Origin: Gavia stellata
Lineage: Eukaryota > Chordata > Aves > Gaviiformes > Gaviidae
Direction: 5' to 3'
Assembly (NCBI RefSeq): GCF_030936135.1
Contig: NC_082603.1
Coordinates: 29,265,236-29,329,235, forward strand
Length of the DNA stretch: 64,000 nt
The translations under genes were made by a program, and so were the position numbers. The notes beneath the pieces were generated by a model, which was given only the letters and a program-made list of their open reading frames with translations, searched no databases and had not been told where the DNA came from. Positions 1-13,300 of the stretch are shown here, in pieces. Numbering within the stretch: position 1 is the stretch's first letter; each line of letters starts with the position of its first letter.

Positions 1-3000
1 GTAAGTATTTTATATATATATATATATAACAGAACAGGGACTCTGTGAATTCGATTTCTTCTGGTGTACGCTAATATGGAGTAATTTAGAAGATTCAGAA
101 AGGTCTGCTTAGCCCTCAACAAGGTTCCTCATCCCTGACCTAGAGGAATTTATGACATTTCATTAAGATTAAAAAAAAAAAAAGTAGATTAAAATGGACA
201 GGATTGGGAAAATTTATCGCTAATTGGTTTTATTTGCTGGGATCATACAGGAATTCGCAAGAAAGGCCCAAGATAGAATTATTTGTTTGCCTCAGAAAGA
301 CAGAGAACCAACTACTGTCTTCGTTCCACTGTAATGCTGATATTTCTTTTCATAAACATTTGTATTAAAACCAGTGACAGTATAATAAATCTACTCAGAA
401 AATCTACTTATGATGGCACTTATTAGCATACGTGATTTAACTATCCTCTTTTAAGAATGACTGCTTGTAGGGTAAAGGTGATTCTCTCCCATCTATCTTC
501 CTCTCCATAACCCCCTAAACCAAACATAATTCTGAAGAAATAAAATAAAAATGTTTAGGCTCTGACATTGTTCCTATTCTTAGTGTAGTCAGCATATGCA
601 CAGAGGGACTAGAAAATACCTTTAAAGGACAGTAGCAGGAGGCTGAAGATGACACAGAAGGCTTCATCTTCTACTTGATTGTAGTTTATTAGTGCATTTG
701 CTACCCATAAAAAAATTGAGTGGAGGAAATTTTTTCCTGAAGGTACAAATAAAAGACATTACTTGCTACCAACAAGTAGAAAAAGAATTATCCACCATCA
801 GGCTAAAACATAATTTCTTAATTACGATGATTATGTTGTCAATAGTTGACACAGTGACCTGATAGGAGAAGAAATACAAAATGAAACTACCAGCCCATTC
901 CTGAAGTGGGAAAAAGAAACAAAATGTCATTTGTTCTCTTCTCAAATGGCTTCCTTATGTTCTACAGAATCCCAAGAAATTGCAGCTGTTGGGAGAAGCT
1001 AAAGCTACTTTCACTGCTGCCAGTCACACTCCCAGACACCCTTAAGGAAACCCACAAGCCACACAACTTCATCACTGAGGTTCTTCAAAGTTAGCTCAGC
1101 TGTAACTTCAGGAAAAATTACAATAGAAAAGCATTTCCCTCTTAAAGAATCAGACTTTCAGTATACTCCTGCTTCTCACTCCCTCTACCCTGGTCCTTCA
1201 CTGGTATTTACTCTAAATAGGCAGTACCTTCCTCTTGGCTAGAAACCATACAGATTTAAACTGTAATGGCCAAAAAAACCCAGATGTAATTTATTGGACA
1301 AGCTTGGACAAAGGAAAAGAATACAGAAGGAATTTTTAAAAGTAGGGCACAAGTTGGGATGTCCTGGAAAACACAGTAAGGATTGGGCATATCTGAGGTT
1401 TCCCTCTACATTCCTGCTGGGACAGTCCGAGTACTCCAGAGGCCACTTTATGTGCTAAAAATTGTGGCTGGTCAGGAAATTTGTGTGTGGCTGGGACAGT
1501 ACAGCAAGATAATTTAGTCAAGGCCTCTACATGGCAAGAGAATGATGACAAGATTTTCAGCTGATGGAGCAGCGTATAAAACAAAGGCAGCACAAGGTAA
1601 CAGCTGCTGCTTTCCGCCCAGTTCTGTTGATCTCTGTAATGTGTAATTCTCTCAAATGACAGTAAGTACTCTGCTTAATGTTAAAGAGGGTGACATACTA
1701 GTCTAGTTTAAGTTTTGTAAAATATGGAGAACATCACAATAAAACTGTCTATAATTACAGAAAATAACAGCTCTTTGTAACTGTTCCAAATTGAATACAG
1801 ACGGAACATGTTAAAGCAAACTAAATTCTTCTATTAAGGAAGTCACTTACTAACTTCTAGTTCAAGTAATTTTTTAATTCAAAATCATTGATGCTTATGG
1901 TGCAATATACAAAGTGCATAAAGGCAGGTTATTTCACAGTTGTGGCTGATTTCAGTTTGTTGAACTAAAATGTTTGCACTGATCTTTCAAAACAATTTGA
2001 ATGGGCACCTAGAATCTTTATCAGAAGATTCTAGCTAATTAAGCCTAATCCCTTCAACAATGCCCTCATGAACCATGTTCAATATATACTGGAGTAATCT
2101 GATATACACAGAATACACATCATCCTGGCATGTCAAGAAAGTACATAAAACCATATGACACTGTATCCTGAATGCTGGTAACAGACCATAATTTCCGATG
2201 TATTTATTTCAATTTGTGTGGGTTTTTTTGAAAAAGAATGATTCTCTGATCTCTGCCAAATTACCTAAAGAGAATATCCACACTATACTTCTAAAACAAA
2301 CCTCGAGAGGAATTCCCCTTTAACACCTGTTAATTCTATCTACTCTAGGGCTTTTAAGGTTTAGCTAAATTGACCTAGCTAAAATACATGCTTTTTCTAG
2401 TGGAGACAAGTCTTTGGCACACTTCCCCTCAAAAAAGTCAAAGAGAACAAAGAACTAGTAAGATATTCAGCGTATGCCGAAGTTCAGCAAATTCAGCCTA
2501 TGGCAAACCAAATAGAAAGTTCTTCTGTTGAGAATTTCTCACTGAGAATGCTCTACCTACAGACAGCCCTTTCACAGTTAAGCCAAGAGTTTTTCTGCAC
2601 AAGCTCTTCGCATAGTTTCAACTCTTGTGGTATAATACAGTCAAAGTAGTGATCTGACATAATAAAGCTCCAGTCCAACTACAGCTTTAAATGGTAGTAC
2701 TAGTAATGTTCTGGCACCATCTGATGTTTTTTGTTTTGCTTGCCTGGGTATAATCTCTAGGCAGCCACGCTTTGTTTAGTCAGTGAAACTGAAGAAGAAA
2801 ACAGACTACTAAGGTCATATGCAGCTTGAAAATGAATGTTATCAAAATGACCAAGCTGGGTTTCAAGACTGAATTGTGCGTTAGCTGGATTAAACTGGTA
2901 GCACCACGCATAAACACACCACCAGGTGACTCCGAGGAGTATTATAAAGTCAACGCTATAAATTCAATTTGGTAACAAACTAGTAAGCAATGTGACGTGT

Positions 3001-3770
3001 GAAATGGGAGGATGAATTAGAAATATGGAAGTATTTCTTATTTTCTAAAATCAAACACAGAAGCTCTGCCTTTGAGTGATTCTTTTTCACAAAAGGGGTA
3101 ACTGGGGCGATTTTTCTGTTAAAATTAGTTTACCTTAGTATAAAGTTGCAGTGTTGTAAGACACTAGACCAACTTCAGCCTTACTATAAATGGATTTTTT
3201 ATATTAAAATCATAAAAAGAAAAAAGAAAGGTTTGTATTTGGTGGGGAAAAAAAAGGAAAAAAAGTTATTCAATGAACACTTGAAAGATTGCACAACAAA
3301 CACAGACCTCATGGTAAAAGCACTATTTCTGCTACTATATTGTCAATGCCTAGGAAGGAACATGAGTATCTTTATGGGTCCTTTGTAGTTTTTATGTTGA
3401 AGTACAACTGAAGTTATGTACTTATGTCAGAGAAGATCAGTGCCAAAGAACATGCCTTGCACGGAACAAGAGATTTACAATTGTCCATAGCTCCTGGGGA
3501 ATTCATTCCACATTCTTGGATCAGTCCACAGGAAAGCTGTGTCCCATTTAAATAAGCCTTACCCTTAAAAGGTTATCTCAAGTCATGACTGTTTTTTCAC
3601 AGAGTCTGGCCATGTAGCCCCTTCAGGAGAAGACCTGGGCCCTTGGACTCCATTGGTAAGTCCAACACGCACTTTGGACAGGCAAACAAGAAGAGAGGCA
3701 AAGGGACAAGCACCACAGCGAGAGAAATTAGAAGGTGCCGTGGTGCCAAGTGTTTCAGGGGACAGGATAA
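1..3770. other. Upstream AT-rich sequence, no gene recognised
   Basis: Contains a short TA repeat at 11-28 and A-rich runs, but no open frame with recognisable protein similarity and no CR1 noticed. A stretch at 3603-3655 looks like a small + strand exon (acceptor TTTTTTCACAG, donor ATTG|GTAAGT) but has no supporting homology. No part of a neighbouring gene could be identified. Confidence 0.6.
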
Positions 3771-3970
3771 CGCCCTCCCGCCCTCACACAACTGAAGCAC
3801 CAGGACGTCGTGCCGCGCCCTCGCCACACCGCCGCCGCCACGCAGCCCTCCCTCACGCCTCGCCCTCGGCCTCCCCTGAGCCGTGAGGGGAAGCCCCGCC
3901 ACTTCAGGGACCGGATCCCTCAGCTGACACCCACAAACCCAAGTCCCCCGGCTCCCTCCGGCTCCCCCCG

Positions 3971-3998
3971 CCACACACCACACCACACCACACCACCC
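3971..3998. repeat. Simple repeat (CACAC)n-like
   Basis: About five near-perfect five-base CACAC/ACCAC units lie upstream of the GC boxes. Each contains ACCACA, which resembles a RUNX site, though a simple repeat is the plainer reading. Confidence 0.8.
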
Positions 3999-4250
3999 CG
4001 CCCCCGCCCGCCTTCCCGCGGCCTCCCCGCCAGCCGTTGGGCTGCCCGCCCCTCCCCCCCGCTGACGCGCGTCCCCGCTGCGCGCGCAAACCACACCCCT
4101 TCCCCGCCCGCCCCCCGGGGAAGTGTGGCTCCTGGCCCCGCCCCCTCGCTGCGTGCCCCGCCCCCTTCCCTCCTGGCGGCCGCCGTGTCTCTCCCCTGCT
4201 CCCCTCACCGAACGGGCGGTGTGTGTGGTGGTGGTGCCGGTTCGGTGCCT

Positions 4251-4259
4251 AAGATGGCG
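4251..4259 (+). promoter_or_regulatory. OSBPL9: YY1/TISU-like element overlapping the start codon
   Basis: AAGATGGCG spans the initiation codon. It is the core of the YY1 motif and matches 10 of 12 positions of the TISU consensus SAASATGGCGGC (mismatches at the first and eleventh positions). Such elements couple transcription start and translation start in genes with short 5' UTRs. Confidence 0.55.
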
Positions 4260-4364
4260 TCTATCATGGAGGGCCCGCTGAGCAAATGGACCAATGTCAT
4301 GAAGGGCTGGCAGTACCGCTGGTTCGTGCTGGACTATAACGCCGGGCTCCTCTCCTACTACACG
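4254..4364 (+). CDS. OSBPL9: OSBPL9 exon 1: start codon and PH domain strands 1-2
   Basis: Codes residues 1-37, beginning [12 protein letters not shown] and ending SYYT. The start is chosen because it matches the known ORP9 N-terminus and has a strong initiation context (A at -3, G at +4). The frame stays open upstream to 3810, but that is stop-poor GC-rich sequence with no protein resemblance. The donor is ACG|GTGAGG, phase 0. The GWQYRWFVL stretch is the canonical PH basic/aromatic motif contributing to phosphoinositide binding. Confidence 0.97.
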
Positions 4365-7300
4365 GTGAGGGGCAGCGGCGGGCCGGGCGGGTGAGGAGCC
4401 GGGAGACCGGGTGAGGCGCAGGGTGGGGGTGGGGAGGGGACTCGGGGCGGTGTGAGTGTTGGGGTGGCCAATGGGGAAGGAGGAGGCGGCGGGAGCAGCC
4501 AATGGGGTGGCCATGCGGGGAGATTTATCGGTGGGGGCGAGCGGCGTTGTTATTGTTGGCGGCCAGCGCGGGGGGAGGGGGCGGCTCCGGGGCGGGGTCG
4601 CTGGGCGGGAGCGGCCGGTGCCCCCTCGCGGGGAGCTCCCTGGTGGCTCCGGAGCCGGCGTCGCCACCGAAGTCTCGGGAGCCGTAGGTGGCTCCCGCCG
4701 CCCCCCGGGGCCTCGCACCCCGCCCCGGGCGGGTGGCGACTCCGCTGCCCCGGGGGAGCGGCGCCGGCCCGGTCGCTCCGGGTGGCCCGGAGCCTTGCTC
4801 GGGGGTGGGCTCGGGCTGCTGGGTCGCGCTGCCTCAGCGCCCCGCTCTCTGTCCGGCGGGAACTTGCTCTCGCCCTGATCTGGCCGCTCTGCCCGGGCGA
4901 CGGGCCCGTGAGGGTGTCGCCTTCCCGGGCGGCTCGCCTCAGAAACGTCTGCGAGGAGCTGCGGTCTTCTCCGGCCCTTCGTGCCCGAGGGCCACGGAGG
5001 CGTTGCCGCTGCACATGCTGAGTTCGCCGCCTCAGCGGCAGGTTGCTTCCCAGTTTGAGACTGACTGCCTTGCTTCTGTTGAGGACTTCCTACTTTCTAG
5101 CATGAACTTTTAAAGTGCAGTGTATTAAGAAACAGGGATGTTTTCCTTGACTCTGTTTTTGCATAACTGCTGATGGATCCTGACTTGCTAGCTTGTTCAG
5201 CTTCTTGTATAAAAATGTGAATTAAGTTACAAATATTTTAACAGCACAAATTAATTTTTTCAAGGATATGCCCTTAAATGAGAAGGGTAACTGGCTGAAC
5301 CTCATGCATAGCTAAGTTTCCTTAGCATGGAGCAATTACTATTAGTGTGTCAGTCTGAATAAAACAGAAATTTAGCCTGTAGTCAATTGTAATACATTTA
5401 CAGCAAATAACTTGGTATATCATGCTGTCTGTGAAGGTATATTCATACAGAAGCATTGCATATAAAACTTTTTTTTCCCCCGAAACTGGATTTCCAGCCC
5501 TGCTAGGAAACAGCTTATCTCTCCAGACCTAGGAGTTTATAAGGCTCTCGGCATAAAACAGCTACAGACTCTCAAACAATTCTGGTTCATGCAGGTTCAA
5601 AATCCCTCAACCTGGAATATGGATGGAGAAATAAAAGTGCTTTTATAGTTGCTTTTTAATGGCTGTTCAAATGTCAGCTGTTTGACTGAGATGAATTAGC
5701 GAGTGTAGTCTAAGTACAGGTCCAAGGTGCAAAGTCATTTAATGCTCAGCTACAGAATGGAAACATTTGCTAATGACTATTGCATGTAATAATAAATCTG
5801 GTTATTGCACTGACTTTCAGTCTGTGGTCTTCACCTGTTTAATAAAAATCAGTTCTTATATTTCATTATTTCCTATGATTAGGTATCTCTACATATGCAT
5901 TACACTTTTATTTTGTATAATTTATTATGTTCTCTGTTATTATAATGACTTTCAGTTTGCAAATTTAAAAATCCTTTTTTTTAACTACCTGTCCTAAAAA
6001 ATTCAAGTTGGGTTCAAGAAGTCAAATCATGTTCTCTGCTTTGTGTGCCTTTACCGCTAAGAAATGCCTGCAGTTAAAATTTACTGTAGAATGCTTTCCT
6101 TATCCATGTACTATCTTTTCTGCGCATATGTCTGTAAAGTACGTGTATGCCATTCTCTAGACATCTGAATTCATTCTTGTATTCTTCATTGGGTGTGTAT
6201 CGTGTTGAACGACTGGCTGCCAAAAGAACTGGTCCTTCAGCATGCATGCTTCTTCATGTGTGCTGGCGTGATTACTCATAGGGCTGTAGGGTCAGCTGGA
6301 GCATGGGTTTGAAAGATAATTCAGAGCAAGTCCCAGTTGACTGCATGCCTCACAAGTACTAATATTAGCACTCAGAAGGTAGTGGGATACTGTTTCTTTC
6401 AGCTCTACCTTTAGTTTTAGAGTAATAACTCCTGAATGGTAGTTTATAAGGCTGTGGTACATAAGCAACTTTAATTTGGAATGCTAGTGGGTTTGGGGGC
6501 TTTATTTATGTGGGGAAATGTCCAGTTGTCATTCTGTATATGCAGACTTGTATTTTGCATTAAAGGCTTATCTATGTGATCAGGTACATATGGTTGTGTA
6601 CTCCGTTCCCTCTGAGCCAGTTTCAGTCTGAAGCAATATAGTTGCCTTGCTTTGCTTGTGGAAGTGTAACTGAATGATTTTTTGAGCCTGAAACTGGCCC
6701 TTCCCTATGAGCCTATTGCATGGGTGGGGGAGGCTGAGATTGTTTCAACCTGGCTGTGTAGACATGCAATCTGGAAGCAGTTTTGCTGATAGGAGAGATT
6801 ACAGTTAACTGATCAGCTTTTACCTGTTCATCACCTCTGCAGACTCAGCCCATTTCAATCCAGAAAGTTATGCATGCAGGAAACACTTTCTCCAGTAGAT
6901 CCAATAGCCAGTTAACCTTTGGCAGAGGAGCTGTGGAAGACTGCAGGGTAGTAACTTTTGATGCAGCTAAACTTCCCATCAGAGCTAGATCCAGAAACAT
7001 ATGTCTCTCTATAGGTGTGTCCTTGCACTGTTGTATTTAGTCTTCTTTGGTAGTAACTTAAAATAGACTGCAGAAAAGTACCCTTGATGTGGAATAAACA
7101 TTCAGACAGAGTTAGCGTGCAATAGGATTGCACTTGTGAAAAAACCCCCCTCACCTAAATTAGTATCCTTTGTCTTTTGGTAAAATGAGTAGATGTTAAC
7201 CTAAATATATTTTGGAGACATACATCAGAAGCAAATTAATTCAATTAAATTTACATTTCTGACATGATCAGAACTTCAAGGAGCAAGGCAAAAGATTTTA

Positions 7301-10300
7301 CATCAAGTCTGAGTCAGAAAAAATGAGAATTTAATGTTCACACTTATTTCTGTTTTAATTTGTTTATTCTTCTCTACTTAGTTGTATTGCAGTGAATACT
7401 AGTAGTACTACTTGCAAGCATGAATGCAGATGTTTCTCACACACATTCCCAAATTGGTTTACGGAAGTTTTTTTACAATGCCAAATTCTTTGCTTTTTTT
7501 CCACTTACTTTTTCTGTAGTTTGTGTTTGTACATTTCTATTCTGAAAGAAAAAAAATCCTCAAATTTGCTTATAATTACATTTCTTTCAATGAGTTTATG
7601 AATATACATTTCAGAGAGTATGATCTGGACTTGTCATCCAAATATTGTCTTTACAGAGTTTTGCTCGAGTAAATGATTGTTTAGTAGCAGTAAATGGTTA
7701 CTTTTTTTCTTTTTTTTTGGAAGAGCAAAATATGAAATAAATGATTGTGTGCCATTTTGGATCAGTTTGACCAATGGTTTGACAAATTTCTCCCCCCACA
7801 ATATTCTTTGATTTGTGAATCCACCAATGTTTTCTCTTGGAAATGTAGCAAATGTAAGTCTACTGAAGCATTGTGATTTTTATGATGTGTAGTTGGCTGC
7901 ACTGACAATATTAAACAGAAAAGTCTTGAAGTGGCTCATTTCTGCCTTCTGCTGGCACAGGAGCTGTAAAGTTGTTCCCTGAGCGGGATTCCAGCTGAAA
8001 AATAACTTACTGCTGATTTATTTTTTCAGCTGAATTTGTTCTGTTATTTGTTTTCTGCAGTATAAAAATGTGTGTTGGCATTATACTGGAAAATAGCACA
8101 AAGACAAAGAAATGGCTAGGGAGGAAGAGGGAGTTGAAGGCAATTTGCTTTTTGTTTGTGTTTTCTGGCAGAAGTGTTGTCTTAAATACACATCAGCTAT
8201 AGCCTTGATAACCCTTGGGAATCCTGTAGAAATAATCCAGAGAACCCCTCAAGATCGAAAATCTGCTTTAAATTCTGTTTTAAGTGTACTCTTTAAATAA
8301 ATATTTTAATTGTATAATAAATGGAAAGCAGAACTGGCATAGCTGTGCAAACAATGCTAAAACCAGGGCCAGTAGATAGGAAGGTCAGTTCCTTAAAATA
8401 TTTTAAAACTGGATATTTGACGTATGGTGGTATTGAAAGGAGAACTGTTCAAAATGTTGTAGACTTAAACAGCTGCCTTGTATAGTGAATGAGGGTTGCA
8501 AGAAAAAACTGTTGTGTATGACAACTCCATAGTGTATATTCTTGAAACAAAACTGGGTAGCCTCCCATCATCTTAAAGATTCTTGTACCAGTAAATGCCT
8601 ATAGAATAGATTTAAATGCTTAGCTATTCTGTTGTTGTTTTGTTGGTCATTCCATCAAACTGCTTTTAAAAACATATGCTGGTTGAATGCTTTCAGGAGC
8701 AAAATCTGTGTTAGGATTAGTCGTTAGGAGGAAGTAGTTGTGGAGGGGTAAAAATATTTTTCCCCTCGTGCTTTTTAAAGATTGCTGCTGGTTGGCAACT
8801 TTAATACTGGTTGTACCGTATTGAAGAATTGCTTGTGGATTGTACAATCCAGATATTGAGGAGGGGGACTCAAATTTTTCAGCAGTTTCATGAACCTTTG
8901 GTGATGAACTGAAAACAAATCTTGTTAACTTGATTTCAAATGATGCCTGTGAAGCTGGAGTCATGGCTCGGTGCCCCTATGGTAGCGACTTTCAGTTGAA
9001 TGCGTTTTCCTGCTTTTTCCAAATACAGTTTCTCAATCAACAGCTGTGTGCAAAAATCCCAAGAAAACAGGAAAAAAACCCATCTGCTTTTGCGAAAACA
9101 TTCCCTTTGAGGTCTCTGCTTTCCATTCTCAGCTGAGGTGACACTTTTTCCTGTAATAACTTGACCTGTCACATGCACTGCAAACAGCTCAGTAAGTCTA
9201 ATAAAACCAGACAAAACTATAAGCAAACTAGGTATAATAATAAAAAGAATTCTGAATTTATGGACACAGGATAAAAAATATTGATGGCTATTACGCAACA
9301 CTAAATTGAATTTTGTACATAGTTTAAGCTTTGTATCACAGGTTTTGATGCACTGATTAAATTGTTATAGGATTATAATTTAAGTAGTTGACTCATCTTT
9401 AGTAGTTAGGCCATGGGTCTGGTTTTAGGTCTCCCAATACTTGATCATCACTTTGCAGTGCATGTTATTGGCATTTCTCATCTGATATAAACATATTGTG
9501 CCTGTTCAGATTTGTTCAAAAATATTTGATGGGTTACTTTTGTACTGGCACTCTGAACTGTATGTGACCTGTCCTCCCAAAGTCGGCCGTGTTGTCTGCT
9601 CCACTAACTTGATGAAGTGTAGTTGGGTGCTCATGTAGGATCTCTATTGAGATGGGTGCAGTTTGGCGAATCAGTAGAGTACAGCTCACACTCTAACTGT
9701 GGATGCAAAGAAAACCAGTTCAGTACTAAATCTGTTCACTTACCTGCAAAATCTCATCTATTGCATGTTTTTTATATTTTCTTTATTAGGCGTGTAAAAT
9801 AAAACCAGTGGCAATCTAGAGGATCGATTTTTGTTGTTGTTGGATTACAACTTAGTTTAAGGTTTCTAGCTATTTAGAAGTCTTTCCCCAATGCAGGTTG
9901 GGAATGGAGCAGTTAGGCTGAGCCTAATGAGCTAGTGAATTGTCAGGCGAGAGAGACAATTAATGAATGAGCTTTCTTTAAAAAAATTAGAATTATACAG
10001 TATGAACTTTTAATAGCAATTACAGTATTTAGAAATTTGAAAAGATCAACATGGTGATCAGATACCCAGTCCTGTTGCAGATACAGGCTGTTTGGTCTGT
10101 AGCTGTGCTTCTTGGGGAGGAGGCTGAAGGGAGGGTCCTATGATAGCGCTGTATCTTTTACACCTTGATCCAGTTAAGGCCTCTCATGTATTCATTTCTT
10201 GTAGGATTCTATAAGCAGGGTAATGCTTTTCTATGTCAGGAGCCATAAATTGCTGCATTACTCTTTTCAGATATACATGGCATCTGTTGGGGTTAAATGG

Positions 10301-13300
10301 GCCCCAGTAAGAGCAACTGCTGCTTTATATGTGGATAAGCTTCGCCAGTTTTTGCTCTTAACTTTTAAACTACACAGGAACTTTTCTCGGACTTGCATAA
10401 CTATTGTTTCAAGACATCTATAAGCACCAACATATAGTTGCTTGCTTGCTATAAAGGAGTAATTAGAAATCACTCAATGTACTGCAGTTTATCTGGGTTT
10501 TTTGGTTTGTTTTGTTTCTAGAAAAACAGTTGACTAGTAAGTGCTGTTTACACACGTTGAACCCCTAGAAATACAAGCTTCGTCTCCCACCATTGATATG
10601 TAGGCTGAAGAGTAATGTGCATCGTTTGGGAACAGATGCATAATCTAAACATTAGAAATTTTAATTTTGGGAAGGCAAAGTTTAGAGAGTGTTTTTATTC
10701 TGGGAGGAGAGTTTTACAGCCCCGATGAAGCAAATTTCCCTGTAGTGTTTGCTGTTAACTTTAGCTGCATACACTTTCCTTTAAAAAACAAAACCCAAAT
10801 CAGTGCACAATTTCTAGGAAGCCAGCTGTTGCAGCCTTTATTTCAGTGCAAATTTATTTTTTTTTATATATATATATATGCACTATCAGACAAGAAATGT
10901 GTTGATTTGATGTAACTAAGTCTCTAAACACTTAAAAAATAGAATGATTTTTAAAAGATTTTGATTCTACTGTCTTTTTAATGGTGGCTTGGGTTTATAC
11001 TGTGTGCTTTTTCTGAACATAGTATCTTTCCACTGAACATGAGTTTCTTCCATATCTTATGCTCTCAAAATATGAGGAAAAAACGCACTTTTCTTACAAT
11101 CCTGGATCATGCTTTAGGAATTGCTGGTGCCCCTGTGGCATCCTCAGTTACTGCTGCAGTGGTTTGGTTCCTGCTTTATGACTGCATCCACAAAAGTCAA
11201 AGCTTTAGCTGCAGCAACAATATGGCTGTTAGATGGTGACTGTGACCTTGAGGAGGCCCTCCTCTGAGAGTGGGGTGTGCTTTGCAAGGGAGCTGGAGGA
11301 ATGGTGGGCTGGGAACAGCATGTGAAGTTTTTAAATTGTTGAGTTTTATTTCTGCTTGAAAAATGAGGATTGGCTTAGCAGTTGATGAGGACAATATTAT
11401 GGAAAGTGGTCCAAACTAAATCTTCTCCTGTAGATGTAGTTAAACTGCAGAAATCACTGTTTATAAATAGAGCTTGTTCCAGGTTCTTCATCCCTGATGG
11501 GAAATAATTGTCATAAATGGTTTTGCTCATCTGTGTACTTATGTTAGAGATTTCCTTGACAGCACTGTAGGAGTCAAAAATGTACCTCTTAAAGTTCTGT
11601 GCACTTCTGCACAAGCAGAACTTGTGCCTGAGAAGTTTTGGAGGCAGACAGCATCTGGGTTTTATACTGAAATCTTAAACTTCCCATGCAACAGCTAAAA
11701 CTCAAATGAATAGTAGTAGTTCTAAAGGTGAAGCTGGGCTGGGGGCCTTTGTGGGGGGTTAGGATTTTAGTTCTGTTTTGTTTTGTTTTTTTAAATAGAC
11801 CCAGGCATTATTTTAATTTCTCGAAGAAGTTGTAGGTTACCCTTATGTTAGGTCAGCTCTATATTTGATCAGCTTCACTGTATGGATGTAAAAAAGAAAC
11901 CAATAAAGGCCATATTTCTTTGGGAGATGCCTACATTCCCCTGCAGTAATACTGCATAGCTTTGTTAATTTTTACAAATTTTTATTTCAGTTTCAGCTGA
12001 AATTTATCTCGTGTGGCTGTCTGCTTGTAACCTATGCAAGTCCATTATAATAAAAATCAGTACACTCTGTACTGAAAGATTATTGAAAATGTCATTTTGT
12101 CTGATTAGAAAACTGATCACTGAAAAAAGATAGCTGCGTATTAAAACTTTAAATATAAAAAGAAAGTAAAATGTGACTTTTTAATTAGATATTCAGAGAT
12201 GTCTTTCTGCTGTCTGAGATTTTGTTCAGTGAAATGGAACCATTCCTCAAAACAGTTACGGGATGGCTTTATTTATCCAAGAATACTTGACCAAGTATAG
12301 GGCATATTGGATACCCATGCCTGCTTTCAATCACAGGGTAAAACATAATGCTCTAAGGGGAAGCTGAAGCTGTCTGAATTGTATTTTTTATAAAATTTTA
12401 CTTTTGGAGGGAGGCAAATCTAAAACATCAGCTGAGTTATGTTTTAAAATACTGTCCTGCAGCAATCAGTAAAAAATTTGCTGTATTCTGATGAGAGAAT
12501 ACAGCACTATGTGCGATGATAGCTGCATGCTTTAGTGCACAGGGAGTTCAGATAGTAGAATTATAGGTACTTTATTCCACTTCGGTAGAATGAATTAGAT
12601 TTACTGCTTCATTATAATTGGTATTAACCAATTAAAGCTCTGTCTGAAGATGAGAAAATTTTAAGTACATAGGACCACACTCTGAACCTGTGATTTATCT
12701 TGTGAATCTTTTTGCAGACTAAGAACATTATAATGTTTAAACTTAATTTCCATTCCATTAAAATGTGGTGTGCAAGGAAAAGGAAGGCTTTTACAGTATC
12801 TTTTGCAGTTGAGTTGATAGCCAATCTGCACAGTGGAAATCAGTGTTGTTGGGATTCTGCCCTCCCTTGCACTAGGACTAGCTCTCATCTTCCCTGCACT
12901 TAGCTGGTTGAGGGGTGTAAACCAAACCAAATGTCTCTTCTGCTACCTTTGCTTTTTGTCTGCTTTGGTTCCCTGCCTGTGCTCAGTACAGCGAGCTGGG
13001 AGCGCTTTGCCTTTCACACTGGAGAGCCTGGAGTGTGTGATCCGGACAGTCAGACCTGATAGGTTTCTGTCAGCTGCTGCAGAGTTGCATCCTCAGTCCA
13101 GATATTTTCTTTCCTGCTAAGACAATACCAGTATTTCTTCTTGAAACCACCAGAGGGAGTAATAAGCTCTCAGTAGTGTCCTCCCATTTTAGGAGAACGC
13201 TCAAGACAGTGAATATAAAAAATAAAAGTATACTCTAGGGAGGTGTGTCCCAAGTATATACCATTTCTGATAGAAAATTATTGGAGTAACTTTGTTTCTA

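Larger units (their letters stand above)
3770..5030 (+). promoter_or_regulatory. OSBPL9: CpG island 1: main OSBPL9 promoter, exon 1 and start of intron 1
   Basis: An abrupt rise in G+C and CpG relative to both flanks, centred on exon 1. Upstream of the start codon are Sp/KLF-type GC boxes (minus-strand GGGGCGGGG type) at 4134-4146 and 4156-4165, and an ETS-like GGAAGTG at 4119-4125. No TATA box is seen. The transcription start is likely within about 100 bases upstream of 4254 (inference). Two CCAAT boxes at 4468 and 4499 lie downstream of exon 1. Confidence 0.85.

Noticed and set aside
1..6. Window begins with GTAAGT, resembling a donor at the edge of an upstream exon
   Set aside because: Nothing before position 1 can be seen, and no matching gene signals follow; could be coincidence of the window cut.
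3810..4253. In-frame open extension upstream of the OSBPL9 start
   Set aside because: The extension is compositional (Pro/Ala/Arg-rich) and lies in the promoter; the ATG at 4254 matches the known ORP9 N-terminus with strong context.
3597..4718. 373-codon minus-strand frame over CpG island 1
   Set aside because: GC-rich sequence is stop-poor; the translation is Pro/Arg/Gly low complexity and is antisense to exon 1 and its promoter, with no domain resemblance.
8647..9301. Overlapping minus-strand frames of 105 and 121 codons in intron 1
   Set aside because: No recognisable similarity, overlapping each other and a + strand frame, no splice or promoter signals; chance is the simplest reading.
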